64,000 bases of DNA from Chamaecyparis obtusa (GCA_027943335.1 BSBK01006398.1:398501-462500); one strand, 5' to 3'. Shown: positions 42,629 through 54,747, numbered from the stretch's first letter. Numbers and translations are program-made. The notes: a model not told the origin generated them from the letters alone.

Positions 42629-42988
42629 TGTTGATGTTATTGTAGCATTGGTCGGATTCCTTCAGGCAAACATAGATAACGTAAAGGTTGTGATAATATA
42701 ATTATTATGATATAATAATTATATTAGTAAAATTATTATGATTGATAATATAATAATTATATTATTATTATAAAATAATATAATTATATTATTATGTGAT
42801 AATATAATTATATTATAATTATACTATATAATTAGTATATTATATTGATAATATAATAATTGGAGCCACTTGGAAGAGTGGCATCACTTAGTGAAGTGAC
42901 ACTACAAAAGGTATAAAGGAAGATTAATCTTCATCTCTTGAATAATATACATATCACACATAATCTTCTTTATTGAGAATAAGCAACA
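42629..42988 (+). repeat. Copia-E right LTR (360 bp)
   Basis: TGTTGATGTTATTGTAGC.. to ..ttattgagaataagcaaca, directly after ctaagagggag. Confidence 0.75.
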
Positions 42989-43662
42989 CTCAGGGGCGAT
43001 AATTGTGGATTGTCTAATATGGTTGGGAGGGCAATAATGGACTCATTTCCCATGGGTCAATGAGAACATAGAAAAAAACACATACATACATACATATCTA
43101 TATATTAATGAGAACTAAAATGTTCGTGATGAGAAAATATTGATGATTGAATATACTATAGTAAACACAATTCAAACATAAGTTGCCAACTAGACTACCA
43201 TAGGTGTAATAGAGACTTGAACTAACCATTTATTTGAAGGGATGAAGGGTTAACTACCAAAAATAGCTCCTTACAAAGTTAAAATTGGAGAGGTACTACA
43301 TCCTACCCACTTATGTCTTGACTTACTCTTGGAAGTCAAAAAGGATAAAACACAAGCACATCACACATTAGTCCTAAAACATATTTTAACCAATATCATT
43401 TATATATCATCCATTGGATATAGATTAATTCTCATAAAAATAATTAAGAATAATACATATATAGATCCGCACCATTCATATTCAGATATACTAAACCAAA
43501 CAATAACATAACACAAGCTATAAATTCCATTATAACTTCCACATAGATCAATAGAAGAAATGGTTAGTCAAAAATTCAATTTCCTTAGATAGTTATAATA
43601 ATGTAAAAAAATTTCAATCAACATTAATTCAAAATTCATATTTAATATTAATAGAAGGGTAT
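42989..43662. other. No gene seen
   Basis: AT-rich spacer between Copia-E and Copia-C with a catacata microsatellite near 43,080; no coding or repeat structure recognised. Confidence 0.5.
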
Positions 43663-43721
43663 TGTTGGAGATTTGCCAGCAAGCCAATACTGACTGTATG
43701 TTTGTCATTGATGACAACATA
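43663..43721 (+). repeat. Copia-C 5' LTR, first part
   Basis: tgttggagatttgccagcaa to gtcattgatgacaacata. The last five bases, acata, are the left target copy of Element-F. The same sequence runs uninterrupted in the 3' LTR at 54,760-54,822. Confidence 0.9.
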
Positions 43722-46085
43722 TGTAATGTCCCCTATTGGGACCTTACTTAATTTATCTTAAATTTTTACGTTAAGGTTCGGATTGTAATGTCCATGATAG
43801 GATTAGTCATTTTATCTCAGTAGATTTAGTTATCTTTAACACTCATATCCAACCTTATTACTATTTTAACTCCATGAAGGGTAGTGTAAACATTATCCAA
43901 GGTGCCTAGAGACCAACTACACTGAGCTCCCTCAAAGTTTACAGGTCCAAGCCCAAACTATTGGGATGCTGAACCCCACCTTATTTTGGGGCAGATAGCC
44001 ATTGCTTGGATTTAGATAAGCCCCTCCTTGGTAACACTTTAGTCTTCCTTCTTAGCTAAATAGTAATAGGTTCTATATATCTGTTCTTATTTTATTTTAA
44101 TTAATAGATATATATTATCAATGTAGATGTTTACTCATTTATGAGTGCTATATATATAAATATATATAAATAATCTTTATTATCAATTAATATTATTTAT
44201 TGGCATAGTAAGTAATTCATAGAGTATCCATTCCTTTATTTTTCCTCCCAACTTATTCACTGTTGTATATTATAATTCTCATTTCCTCCTTTATATATAT
44301 ATACACTTTATATTTTTCTTGTCAACTAGCAATGCTTCTTACAATGTCGATATACTTAATTATTCTATATACTTCATTATTCTTTTTATCGCTTATCTGT
44401 ATTTTTATACTGTCTGCTACCTAGCACTGAATAGTCTCATTTGTGTATTGATTTACCTTTTGGTCAGAGTCTATGAAAGTCTGTTCAATGCCTAAGAAGG
44501 CTATTCATTAATTTCAGCTATCAAACACTGATGTAGATATATATTATGCTTTTTTTTTTCCCCTCATTCCACATATTATATATGCCATGTCGTTCTATTT
44601 CCAAGAGGACACATCCATTCTATGAGTTGGGTCATTACGTGGCTTATTAGTTAATAATAACTGTGTGCTAATTACTCGAGCCAAAAACTTAGATGATGTC
44701 TCCTCTTATCCACGATGATCTTGTCTCATTTTGAACTACCATATTTGTATATGGTATTAATTCTTTAGTTGATCTTGGTCCTTTGTTTTTTTAATTTTAA
44801 TTTTGTTTTTCTTTATATTTATTAATAACGTGATAATAATATATTGGGTAAAAGCACAATCAAGTGTCACCTTTTCGACTAACTTATCAACACAACTGAA
44901 TTTTAGTATTTCTATCTAAAAATTAATTTTGGTCAAACATATGGTCTAGCTAGATTCATTCTAGCTAAGTTAGATAAGTGCTTTAACTTTTCCAATTGGA
45001 AATGTCTATTAAATGCATGTTTTATACCACTTTGGGTCTATTTACCATAAAAATAAAATTATTTCAGAAAAGTGGCGTTTCAATAACTCCTAATCTTTTT
45101 AATGATATTTTTTAAAAAATAAAAAAATACCCTTTTGTAGAGATCAGAGTCAAGAATATCCTCAAATAAATTCTACAGTGTTCTAATTAGACATAGTTTA
45201 TTGTAATTAAAAAATATTGCAAGTAGGTATTTTAATAGTAAAGGAGATGTTGCTTCGGAGAAAGAAAAAAATAGTAAATCGTATTAAATAAATTTGAAAA
45301 ACATATGGTGCACTAGAGGAGAGAGTCCTCTTCAAGAATATATATTTCTTTTTTTGATTGGGATAGATTTGTTATGAAAAATATGTTGCGAGATGAAAAC
45401 TGTCGATTTCAGTAAGTTGAAATTTGAATTGTTATAAAAGAGAAAATATAGGTCACAAACCAATTTTTATTTCTTCATGCACTAGTTATATATGTCATAT
45501 ATGACATATTTTGAAATTAGGAGAAAAAATGTTTATTTACATATAATTTTTTGGTGGGAACTAGACCCCTAATTTTCAGCAACTAAAAAATCATCTTTAA
45601 AAATTAAAAAAACATATGAATTCTTATTCAAAAAAATTATTAAAAATATTAATCATAAACTTCATCCATTTTATCACATTTAATTAGTTTACATCATCTT
45701 CAAATTCCAAACATAAATGTCATTTTTATACTATTGAAGTTGGACAACTTTGATTTTGTTAGCCTTTTCCTTTGTAAAAGGCGACAAATTATTGTGCTTT
45801 TACCCATTTATAATGATCATTTGTTATATATATATATATATATTTACTTCATTCATAATATCAAATATTATGAACATTTTATATATTTATTTACATATTT
45901 AATTGGAATACTATCAATAACATTATTTATTGGTAACATTATTTATTCATAATATTTATTAATGTTATTGACTTATATATTCATATAAGAAGTTAAATAC
46001 AGATTTTATATTTGGAGCAGACTTCACACAATTAGTCTCATAATTATATTATTATTAAATTTTATTTCAAGAACAAGACATCACA
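43722..46085 (-). repeat. Element-F 3' LTR (2,364 bp, includes a 960-bp transposon)
   Basis: On the plus strand TGTAATGTCCCCTATTGGG.. to ..AACAAGACATCACA. It aligns with 46,946-48,797 throughout, apart from the TIR element at 44,846-45,805 here and an extra 480 bp in the other copy. Confidence 0.88.
44846..45805. mobile_element. 960-bp TIR transposon inside the Element-F 3' LTR
   Basis: GGGTAAAAGCACAAT at 44,846-44,860 and ATTGTGCTTTTACCC at 45,791-45,805 are perfect 15-bp inverted ends. The similarity continues to about 30 bp with mismatches. The sister LTR has an empty site (atatatttataatg, about 48,514), which shows a 3-bp duplication, att. A 3-bp duplication with GGG ends suggests PIF/Harbinger-type mobilisation, though ATT is not that family's usual TTA/TAA. 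There is no transposase, so it is non-autonomous. It inserted after the LTRs had formed. Confidence 0.85.
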
Positions 46086-46945
46086 GTCCTACCCTCTCCA
46101 AAATTGCTTGTCCTCAAGCAATTACATGTTTCGTCAATATTTGATACTGTCATTTGGTAATTCAACTTAAGACAAGTTTTCTCTTATTTTCTAGAGATGA
46201 TTTTAGGCCCTTTTTGTTGTCAATTGTATTTGTTAAAAATCCCATTTGCATGATAATATGTTTCAATTTTATCTTTCTCAAGTGGAATCACACCCAACGT
46301 ACATATCTGAAAATATATGCATGAATATATGAAGACACAAAGTAGACACAAAGCATACACACTAATGCATGAATACACAAAGCATACACATTGAAGACAC
46401 AAGGCATACACATTGATGCAAGAAGACAGGAAGCATACACATAATATACACATCCCCTTTAATTTCAACTCTTTGAATCCCATATTTCATATTAAGTAAA
46501 TTAATTTCATATGCTATATTTCTTGTTGCTAAGTCTTGGTCTGATATCACTTTGTTCTAAAGAGAGAGGAGGTCTGAATATAATCCAAGGCACTTAGATA
46601 CCACTTGACAGATTCCCTCAAAGTTTACAGATCCAAGCCCTCCCTTGGGACTTTTTCCCTCAAGGATTAGAGGGTCACTGATCCCCACCCTATCTTGGGA
46701 ACTATCCTTTTGGGATTTAGACCACCATTCCTTGAATTGCTTCAGCCTCCCTTCTTAATCACTAAGGCAAATATGAGGATCTTAGACCTGCTTTTATAAT
46801 GAATATAGATTCATCACTTATTCAATCATGTTTTCAAGCTTCAACTTTACCTATAAATAACAGTCTGATCACTTTTATTGACTAAAATGGTTCATTAATT
46901 TGTATTTACCCTACATGATGGCAAGATCATTTCTCTGATACCATT
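46086..46945 (-). other. Element-F interior (860 bp, no coding domain)
   Basis: The right end is the PBS (ctctgatacca on plus strand, 46,933-46,943). The left end has a palindrome aattgcttg-tcct-caagcaatt (46,101-46,122) and the purine tract. Between 46,586 and 46,790 it carries a diverged version of the LTR segment at about 43,893-44,060 (ccaaggcac..ccctcaaagtttacag..ccccaccttat). The only open frame (46,483-46,220, minus) is a Cys/Val-rich reading of a tandem repeat and is probably not a gene. Confidence 0.7.
46332..46450. repeat. Imperfect 27-bp tandem repeat in Element-F interior
   Basis: Four units of the form gacacaaagcatacacattgatgcaa, with two lacking internal bases. They start near 46,333, 46,370, 46,395 and 46,421. 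Confidence 0.8.
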
Positions 46946-47682
46946 TGTAATGTCCCCTATCGAGACCTTACTTAATTTATCTTAAATTTTTACATTAAGG
47001 TTCGGATTGTAATGTCCATGATAGGATTAGTCATTTTATCTCATTAGATTTAGTTATCTTTAACACTCATATCCAACCTTATTACTATTTTAACTCCATG
47101 AAGGGAAGTGTAAACATTATCCAAGGTGCCTAGAGACCAACTACAATGGGCTCCCTCAAAGCTTACAGGTCCAAGCCCAAACTATTGGGACGCTAACCCC
47201 CACCTTATTTTGGGATAGATAGCCATTGCTTGGATTTAGACAAGCCCCTCCTTGGTAACACTTTAGTCTTCCTTCTTAGCTAAATAGTAATAGGTTTTAT
47301 ATATCTATTCTTATTTTATTTTAATTAATAGATATATATTATCAATGTAGATGTTTACTCATTTATGAGTGCTATATATATAAATATATATAAATAATCT
47401 TGATTATCAATAACGATATATATTGATTGTCATTATGAGAATATATGAACACACACACACACACACATATAAGATCATTATAATATATAGTATAGATTAT
47501 TCAGATATATAATTCAGATGTATATTTCATATATATAATATATATTCATCTTTCATATATATATATATATAATGATTAGCGCGCATGAACTTCTAGATCA
47601 CTCTGATTTGCTACTTTTATCAATATTAATTCCTTTATTATGTATTTCATTTTATCTTCTATTCTCCTATTTATTTATGATC

Positions 47683-47765
<83 letters not shown>

Positions 47766-48797
47766 CTGTGTGTGTGCGTGTTTATTATAATATTTAACCT
47801 TTCATTAGATTTTATTATTATTAATGTATATATACATGTATGTATATATTTATGCATCTATATATAATACCCTTATTTGTTCGCATAGTAAGTAATTCAT
47901 AGAGTATCCATTCCTTTATTCTTCCTCCCAACTTATTCACTATTGTATATTATAATTCTCATTTCCTCCTTTATATATATACACTTTATATTTTTCTTGT
48001 CAACTAGCAATGCTTCTTACAATGTTGATATACTTAATTATTCTAGAAACTTCATTATTCTTTTGATCGCTTATTTGTATTTGTATACTATCTGCTGCCT
48101 AGCACTAAATAGTCTCATTTGTGTATTGATTTACCTTTTGGTTAGAGTCTATGAAAGTCTGTTCAACACCTAAGAAGGCTGTTCATTAATTTCAGCTGTC
48201 AAACACTGATGTAGATATATATTATGCTTCTTTTTTTTTTCCCTCATTCCACATATTATATATGCCACGTCATTCTATTTCCAAGAGGATGCGTCCATTC
48301 TATGAGTTGGGTCATTACATGGCTTATTAGTTAATAATAATTGTGTGCTTATAATTACTCAAGCCAAAAACTTAGATGACGTCTCCTCTTATCCACGATG
48401 ATCTTGTCTCATTTTGAACTACTATATTTGTATATGGTATTAATTCTTTAGTTGATCTTGGTCCTTTGTTTTTTTAATTTTAATTTATATTTATTAATAA
48501 TGTGATAATAATATATTTATAATGATCATTTGTTATATATATTTACTTCATTCATAATATCAAATATTACGAACATTTTATATATTTATTTACATATTTA
48601 ATTGGAATACTATCAATAACATTATTTATTGGTAACATTATTTATTCATAATATTTATTAATGTTATTGACTTATATATTCATATAAGAAGTTAAATACA
48701 GATTTTATATTTGGAGCATACTTCACACAATTAGTCTCATAATTATATTATTTATTAATATTATTATTAAATTTTATTTCAAGAACAGGACATCACA
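46946..48797 (-). repeat. Element-F 5' LTR (1,852 bp)
   Basis: On the plus strand TGTAATGTCCCCTATCGAG.. to ..AACAGGACATCACA. It contains an additional 480 bp (about 47,415-47,885) with CA and TA microsatellites that the 3' LTR lacks, and no TIR transposon. Confidence 0.88.
47683..47767. repeat. (CA)n then (TA)n compound microsatellite
   Basis: About 29 CA units followed by about 11 TA units, inside the Element-F 5' LTR. Confidence 0.95.
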
Positions 48798-49035
48798 GTT
48801 TGGGACGCTGACCTGTAAACTTTGAGGGAGCCCATTGTAGTTGGTCTCTAGGCACCTTGGATAATGTTTACACTTCCCTTCATGGAGTTAAAATAGTAAT
48901 AAGGTTGGATATGAGTGTTAAAGATAACTAAATCTAATGAGATAAAATGACTAATCCTATTATGGACATTACAATCCGAACCTTAATGTAAAAATTTAAG
49001 ATAAATCAAGTAAGGTCCCGATAGGGGACATTACA
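48798..49035 (+). repeat. Inverted 238-bp fragment of the Element-F LTR end
   Basis: Its reverse complement matches 46,946 to about 47,180 with only a handful of differences, closer to that copy than to the 3' LTR. It ends ..GGGGACATTACA directly before the acata target copy. At its inner junction, tttgggacgctga is followed by cctgtaaac, a small rearrangement of LTR sequence. Confidence 0.9.
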
Positions 49036-49040
49036 ACATA

Positions 49041-50284
49041 TGGTAAGTAGCATGCATGGAAGACATATGCAGTAAGCTTTGAGTATATGTAGCATGGACA
49101 TGTTATCAACATGAAATCATGGACGCAAAGGTTAATTGTTAGTACAGACAGTTATGTAGTAGCTTGTGTTAGCAATGTTCCTGACAGAGTTACAGATCAT
49201 GTTCTGTAAGTGATTGTTCGTATAGTTATCATGGATCCTTGCACCTTTGGATATGTGATGGAGAGATGTTAGTGTTGCTCCATTCATGGATGTAGAGTTT
49301 GATGTGCAGTAGAAGTGAAGTTATGCAGTTGCTATTCACCAGTTGCAGTTTCCTATGTTTACCCAGAAGTGCCGACAAAGATTATATTGGTACATGAGTT
49401 GTGCCTATCATTTCAATATGCGTACTTGGATTAGTGATTAGAGAAGAGTTAAGAATGTTTTTTTAGAGTGCATGATGTAATTCAGCTTGAGGAGAAAGTA
49501 TCAGTAAATTTGGTAGAGCCGACAGTGTGTAGCGTGCGTTTACACTTATTGATTTGGCCAGGTCCCAATTTGTGTTGCGTGCTTAGTAGAGCCAACATAG
49601 ATGTTATTAAAGAGTGTTATTGTTTCTCTAATATGATTTCAAGGTGGTTCTAAGTGGCCAACTTGATTATACCATTTAGAGGAAAGATACTTATAGCCGG
49701 TCATTTGTGATCGCTAGAAGTATGGCATGGAGATGAAAGATTAGAGAAGAGTAGAGAGTGTGAAGTATTGTGCCATCAAGAAGAGGTCTATGTGATAGAG
49801 AAGATAGAGTGTGCTATTCATTGGAACTGATCAAGACAAGTCTACCTCGCAGTTCACCAAGATCCAGATATAGTGTGTATCTGTTATTCAGAAGGTTGTA
49901 GCCTTCACCCCTTTGAGCAGTGAGCTCTTGGACAATGCGTCCTCACCCCTAATAGGGTCAATCATAAAAGACTCCTAACACGGTCCGACCTTTGACTAGG
50001 TCACTGTACTTAATGCATTGTAAAAATCAACTCCTAATAGGGTTGTAAGATCTTCTAACAAGGATCATTATACACTAGTGTAGTTTATTAGTGGGTGTTA
50101 ATTCCCACCAGGGTTTTTACCTATTTGGGTTTCCCCGTAACCAAAATATTGGTGCTATGTTCAAATGTTCTTTCATTGTGTTTATGCTTAAAGTTTAAGT
50201 ATACTTAATTGGATAAAGAATTTAAACTTGTAGATAACTGATTCACCCCCCCCTCTCAGTTATCTCTTGGGACTATTCCTAAAA
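49041..50284 (+). repeat. Copia-C 5' LTR, second part
   Basis: It resumes tggtaagtagcatgcatgga, as at 54,823 in the 3' LTR, and ends ..cccccctctcagttatctct..gactattcctaaaa. The PBS-like ttggtatcagagcc begins at 50,286. Confidence 0.88.
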
Positions 50285-50285
50285 A

Positions 50286-50298
50286 TTGGTATCAGAGC
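50286..50298 (+). other. Copia-C primer-binding site
   Basis: ttggtatcagagc contains a perfect match to TGGTATCAGAGC, two bases after the LTR end. Confidence 0.85.
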
Positions 50299-50341
50299 CA
50301 AGTGCCTCAGAGAGAAAGTTTAACAGTTTGAGGTTGATCAT

Positions 50342-51200
50342 ATGACATTCTTTAGAAAAGACAGTCCTAAGTTTGATGGAGAGAACTATCCTATTTGGAA
50401 GAATAAGATGGTGACACATTTGTAGTGCATTGCATTTGAAATTTTTGAAGTGGCTATCAAAGAAGTCAAGATCCCGTCTGTAGAAGATCTTGCAAAGGAA
50501 GATGCTACCAGCAAGAAAAAGGATTTGTTCCATTAGAATGCAATAGCCAAAGAAGCCCTTATCAACGCTTTATCTGATAGTGAGTTTTCAGAGATAAAGA
50601 AAGTAGACACAACCTACAAGATATGGAAGTACCTAGAAGACATGTTTGAAGGAGATACACAAGCAAAGAATGCATGCGAAAAGACATGGAAGAAAAGATA
50701 CAATGCATTAGAGATGCTACCTGAAGAAGACATCAGAGCTTACAACCAAAGGATCAATGAAGCAATTGCTGGAATCAGGAACAATGGTGGAGAGATCTCA
50801 GAGGAAGACATTATGGATACGTTGATGATTACTCTTACAACAGAGTATGAAAACAAGATCAATATCCTTGATGAGATCATGCAACTTACAACAAATTTCA
50901 AGAGAGAGACCTTGATCAACAAAATTTTAGCTTTTGAGATTTCAAGATTGAAGACTGAGCCTAAAAGTGAGACTTCAAAGCATCAGTCCATGGTAAGGAA
51001 TCCTTAAACACTTCTGGTAATTTTGATGATGAAGATGAAGATAAAGAGATAGATGATATTATTGTTATGATTTCTAAGAAAGAAAGAAAAGGAAAAGGAA
51101 ATTATGAAGGTCAGTTACCCTTCAAATGTTTCTGATGTAATAAGATTGGCCACTTTGCATCTAAGTGTCCTACAAGAGTTAAGAAATTCAGAACTAACTA
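50342..51200 (+). pseudogene. Copia-C gag
   Basis: An ATG at 50,342 begins MTFFRKDSPKFDGENYPIWK, a typical Copia Gag start. A TAG follows after VTHL and another after KKDLFH. The open part to 51,007 has TYKIWKYLEDMFEGDTQAKN and LPEEDIRAYNQRINEAI (UBN2-type). A frameshift near 50,990 puts the rest in another frame, where the CCHC knuckle appears at about 51,113-51,172 as CF, TGA, CNKIGHFASKC. The second Cys region is thus broken by a CGA-to-TGA type change. Confidence 0.85.
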
Positions 51201-52760
51201 CAAGCCTAAGTATACAAAATAATGTTACTATGCTGGTGATGGAGTTTCTGATGGTGATTCAATTGAAGATGAAATTGGATTCATTGCTATTATGGAGAAG
51301 ATGTTTGATGAGATGGATCACGAAGATGAGAAAAAGGAACAAGAGCTAGCATTGATTTCACAAGCAGACATAAGGACATATTGGATTATATATAGTGGTT
51401 GTTCACATGACATGACAGGTGATAAAGGTAGATTTGTTCATCTGGACAAATACAAAGGTTGCATGGTTAGATTTGGAGATAACACTCCTAAACCTATCAT
51501 TGGTAGAGGAGCTATCACATTGGATGGAAAGAACGACATTGATGATGTTCTTTATGTAGATGATTTGCAGCATAACCTTCTTAGTATTGGACAGTTTCTC
51601 GAAAAAGGTTATAGATTGGAGTTCAAAGACAACAAGTGCATCATTAACAACAAGGATGGTGTAATGATTGCATCAGGTTCAAAGACTAAAGGTAATGTTT
51701 TTTAGCTTAATTGAGAAGCAAGTTGTTTTGTTGCTAAAGTAGATGACAGTTGGCTATGGCATAAAAGACTATGTCATATAAATTTTGATAACATAGTAAA
51801 GATAAGCAATGTAAAGGCAGTAAGAGATCTACCTAGCATAGCAAAGCTAGTTGATACTATTTGCAAAGAATGCGTGATGGGAAAGCATGTGAGGAATTCA
51901 TTCAGAAGAAAGCATAATTCAACAAAGAACAAATTGGATCTGATTCATACAGGCCTATGTGGACCAACTCAAACAAGATCATACTATGGTGAAATGTATT
52001 TCATTTTGTTTGTTGATGATTATTCTAGAATGATGTGGGTTGCATTCTTGAAAGATAATTCAGAAGCATTTGAGAAGTTTAAAATATTCAAAGCTAAGGT
52101 TGAGAATGAATCTGGACTAAAGATAAAGTGTCTAAGATCAGATAGAGGAGGAGAATTCACCTTTGACAGATTCTATGAGTACTGCGAAGAACATGGCATA
52201 AAGAGATAGTTGAGTGCACCTAGAACCCCTCAATAGAATGGGATTACATAGAGAAGGAATAATATCATTCTTGATAGATCATGCACCACCATGATTGAAG
52301 GAAAAGTTGCACACACCTATTGGAGAGATGCGGTCAATACAACAGTCTATACCATTAATAGAATGCAATTGAGGCCTGGCGCAGAAAAGACACCTTATGA
52401 GTTATGGTTTGGTAATGTTCCCACAATAAAATACTTTAGGATCTTTGGAAGCAAGTGCTACATCAAGAGGGATGAAGCAATAGGAAAGTTTGATGCAAGA
52501 AGCGATGAAGGTATTTTTCTTGGTTACTCTACTAAAAGAAAAGCTTATAGATGTTTTAATTTGAGATTGAAGAAGATCATTGATAGTGCTCATGTTAATA
52601 TTGATGAAAAGTTTATGGTTCAAGAAAGATATCATGATTATGCACCTATGATTGAAGAAGAACCCAATCCTTCCACTTGTGAAATAGTTGTTGAAGAGAT
52701 GTTTGACAATATTGATGTATTATTCAATGGCCTTGAAACAAGTGAAGAAGAAACTTAGAA
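51200..52760 (+). pseudogene. Copia-C protease and integrase
   Basis: The protease motif reads YWIIYSGCSHDMTGD at about 51,380: the catalytic Asp of DSG is replaced by Tyr. Integrase has WHKRLCHINF, then CKECVMGKH (HHCC finger), LIHTGLCGPTQT (the first catalytic D is G), YFILFVDDYSRMMWVAFLK and SDRGGEF at about 52,140. Three stops occur around 52,207-52,250. WRDAVNTTVYTINRMQLRPG and the linker motif DEGIFLGYS follow. Two catalytic residues lost by substitution, beyond the stops, mean long inactivity. Confidence 0.88.
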
Positions 52761-52769
52761 GGCAGATGA

Positions 52770-54443
52770 GATAGTATCACCTAAAGCTCCAAAGTTTACA
52801 TATAGATATCACTCTAAGGATTACATCATTGGAGATCAGAGTGGCAAAGTCACAACAAGATCAAAAGAAAAGAGTTCAGTAGACAATGAAGCAATATGTT
52901 TACTATCTCAGATTGAACCTTTAAGTGTTGAAGATGCATGTAATGATTCAAATTGGCATGATGCTATGAAAGATCAGATTATTAAGAACGATACTTGGGA
53001 ACTGGTCCCAAGACCTAGTGATAAAAATGTGATTGGAACCAAATGGATATTCAGAAATAAGATGAATGAAGATGGTACAGTAGTAAGGAATAAAGCAAGG
53101 TTAGTATGCAAGGGATATGCACAAAGAGAAGTAATTGATTATTCAGACACATTTTCACCTGTGAGCAGATTAGAAGCCATTAAGTTGTTTCTAGCTTATG
53201 CAACATTCAAAAACTTCAAAGTTTATCAGATGGATGTTAAGTCAGCATTCTTGAATGGGGAGTTAAAGGAAGAAGTATACATTGAGAAGCTAGAAGGATT
53301 CACCTTATTAGACAGACCTGATATGGTATGCAGATTGAAGAAAGCCCTCTATGGACTTAAGCAAGCCCTTAGAGCTTGGTATGAGAGACTTGATGGATAT
53401 TTAAAAGAAATTCGATTCAAGAAAGGAGAAACATATTGTAATCTATTTATAAGAGAGACATCTGAAGGTTTACTAATTGTAGCTATATTTTTTGATGACA
53501 TTATCTTTGGGGGTAATGAAAAACTTAGTGCAAAATTTGCTAAGGAGATGCAGAGCGAGTTTGAGATGAGCATGATTGGACCTATCAAATAATTTTTGGG
53601 ATTAAATATGCAGCATACAGAGAAAGGTATTTTCATTAATCAGTCTAAGTATGTGAAAGAGATATTGAAGAATTTCAAGATGGATGATTGCAAGCCAGTG
53701 GGTACACCTATGATAAAAGGATGCAAGCTTACAAAAGAAGATGATTCTCTAGCAACAGATATAACATTGTACAAATCTATGATTGGTAAACTCATATATC
53801 TTACTCAAACTAGACCTGATATTTCTAATGCAGTTGTCATAGTTGGAAGATTTGCAGTAGAGCCTAAGCAAAGTCACCTCATGGCAGTAAAGAGAATATT
53901 TAGATATTTGTAGGGAACTATAGATTATGGTCTATGGTATCCTAATTTAGAGAATGTTGAGCTTCATGTATATACAGATGCAAATTGGGTAGGATACGTT
54001 GATGATAAAAAGAGTACATCAGGAGGAGCATTATTTCTTGGTAATAGACTAGTCACTTGGACAAGCAAGAAGCAAAATTGTATTTCTTAGTCAACAACAG
54101 AAGCAGAGTATGTTGCAGTAGCTTTGAATTGTTCTACAATTGTTTGGATCAAATAGATGATAAAGGATTTTGGAATTCAGATTGATTATCCTATTGTTAT
54201 TCATTGTGATAACACTAGCACTATCAACATGTCAAACAATCCTGTGATGCATGCAAAGATAAAATACATAGAGATTAAGTATCACTTCCTAAGATAGAAA
54301 GTGGCAGAGAAATAAGTTAAATTGGATTATGTGAGTACAAAGGATCAGCTAGCAGATATATTCACAAAGCCTTTACCAAAGGATACTTTTGAGTATCTCA
54401 GGGAGAAGCTGGGAGTAATTCCCTTCCTTGATTTTGATTAGAA
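52770..54443 (+). pseudogene. Copia-C reverse transcriptase and RNase H
   Basis: RT opens with NDTWELVPRPSDKNVIGTKW, then QMDVKSAFLNGELKEEVYIE and LYGLKQA. The YVDD site has become FFDD (AIFFDDIIFGG, about 53,490). TAA at 53,590 and TAG at 53,911 interrupt it. RNase H keeps DANWVGYV and CIS, TAG, STTEAEY, then FTKPLPKDTFEYL and a stop at 54,441. All in one frame from integrase on, broken only by stops, most of which are TAG. Confidence 0.88.
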
Positions 54444-54747
54444 CAAGTGGAGAGAGCATCAGTCCTCAGGGACTAATGGATACTTGACTACTCTACCTCA
54501 GGAGTAGTACCGAAGCTTAAATGTTTGGTGCCCTTTGCCATTGATGTCAAAGGGGGAGTAGTATATAGTCATGATAAATAATATTAAGGGGGAGTACATA
54601 TAGAAGTAAGGAGAAGTAATTTATAGTAGCAAGGGGAAGTAGTATTCAGTCATGGAAGAAGTTCAGTTGAGGAAATGGAGAATGTTATAAAAGAATTATT
54701 CATTTGGATTGGTGGTGTTTTTCATTCCATATATTGCCATCAATGCC

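Larger units (their letters stand above)
38805..42988 (+). mobile_element. Copia-E: strongly decayed Copia element
   Basis: The left LTR 38,805-39,269 and right LTR 42,629-42,988 both start TGTTGATG[C/T]TATTGTAGC and end ..ttattgagaata..aaca. A PBS-like tggcagtatcagagtgg follows at 39,284. Only the RNase H tail (41,685-41,855) is clearly Copia coding. Most of 39,300-41,300 is unrecognisable apart from a GH3 gene fragment. A purine tract (agagggag) directly precedes the right LTR. The outer flanks do not form a target duplication. Confidence 0.75.
43722..49035 (-). mobile_element. Element-F: non-autonomous LTR retrotransposon with long LTRs, tiny interior and an inverted LTR fragment
   Basis: A perfect acata duplication (43,717-43,721 and 49,036-49,040) bounds the block inside the Copia-C LTR. 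Read on the minus strand it has a 5' LTR (48,797 to 46,946), PBS TGGTATCAGAG (46,943 to 46,933), an 860-bp interior without RT, integrase or Gag, a purine tract (ggagagggtaggac) and a 3' LTR (46,085 to 43,722). An extra 238 bp (48,798-49,035), an inverted copy of the LTR's PBS-side end, lies between the 5' LTR and the target copy. So both outer ends are the same LTR end (TGTAATGTCCCC and its complement). LTR ends that long with so little interior imply mobilisation by another element's proteins. Confidence 0.85.

Noticed and set aside
46220..46483. Cys-rich 87-codon minus-strand open frame in Element-F
   Set aside because: It is a translation of a 27-bp tandem repeat; the Cys/Val periodicity comes from the repeat, not from a protein family.
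47572..47867. Thr-His repeat open frames
   Set aside because: They are translations of the CA/TA microsatellite.
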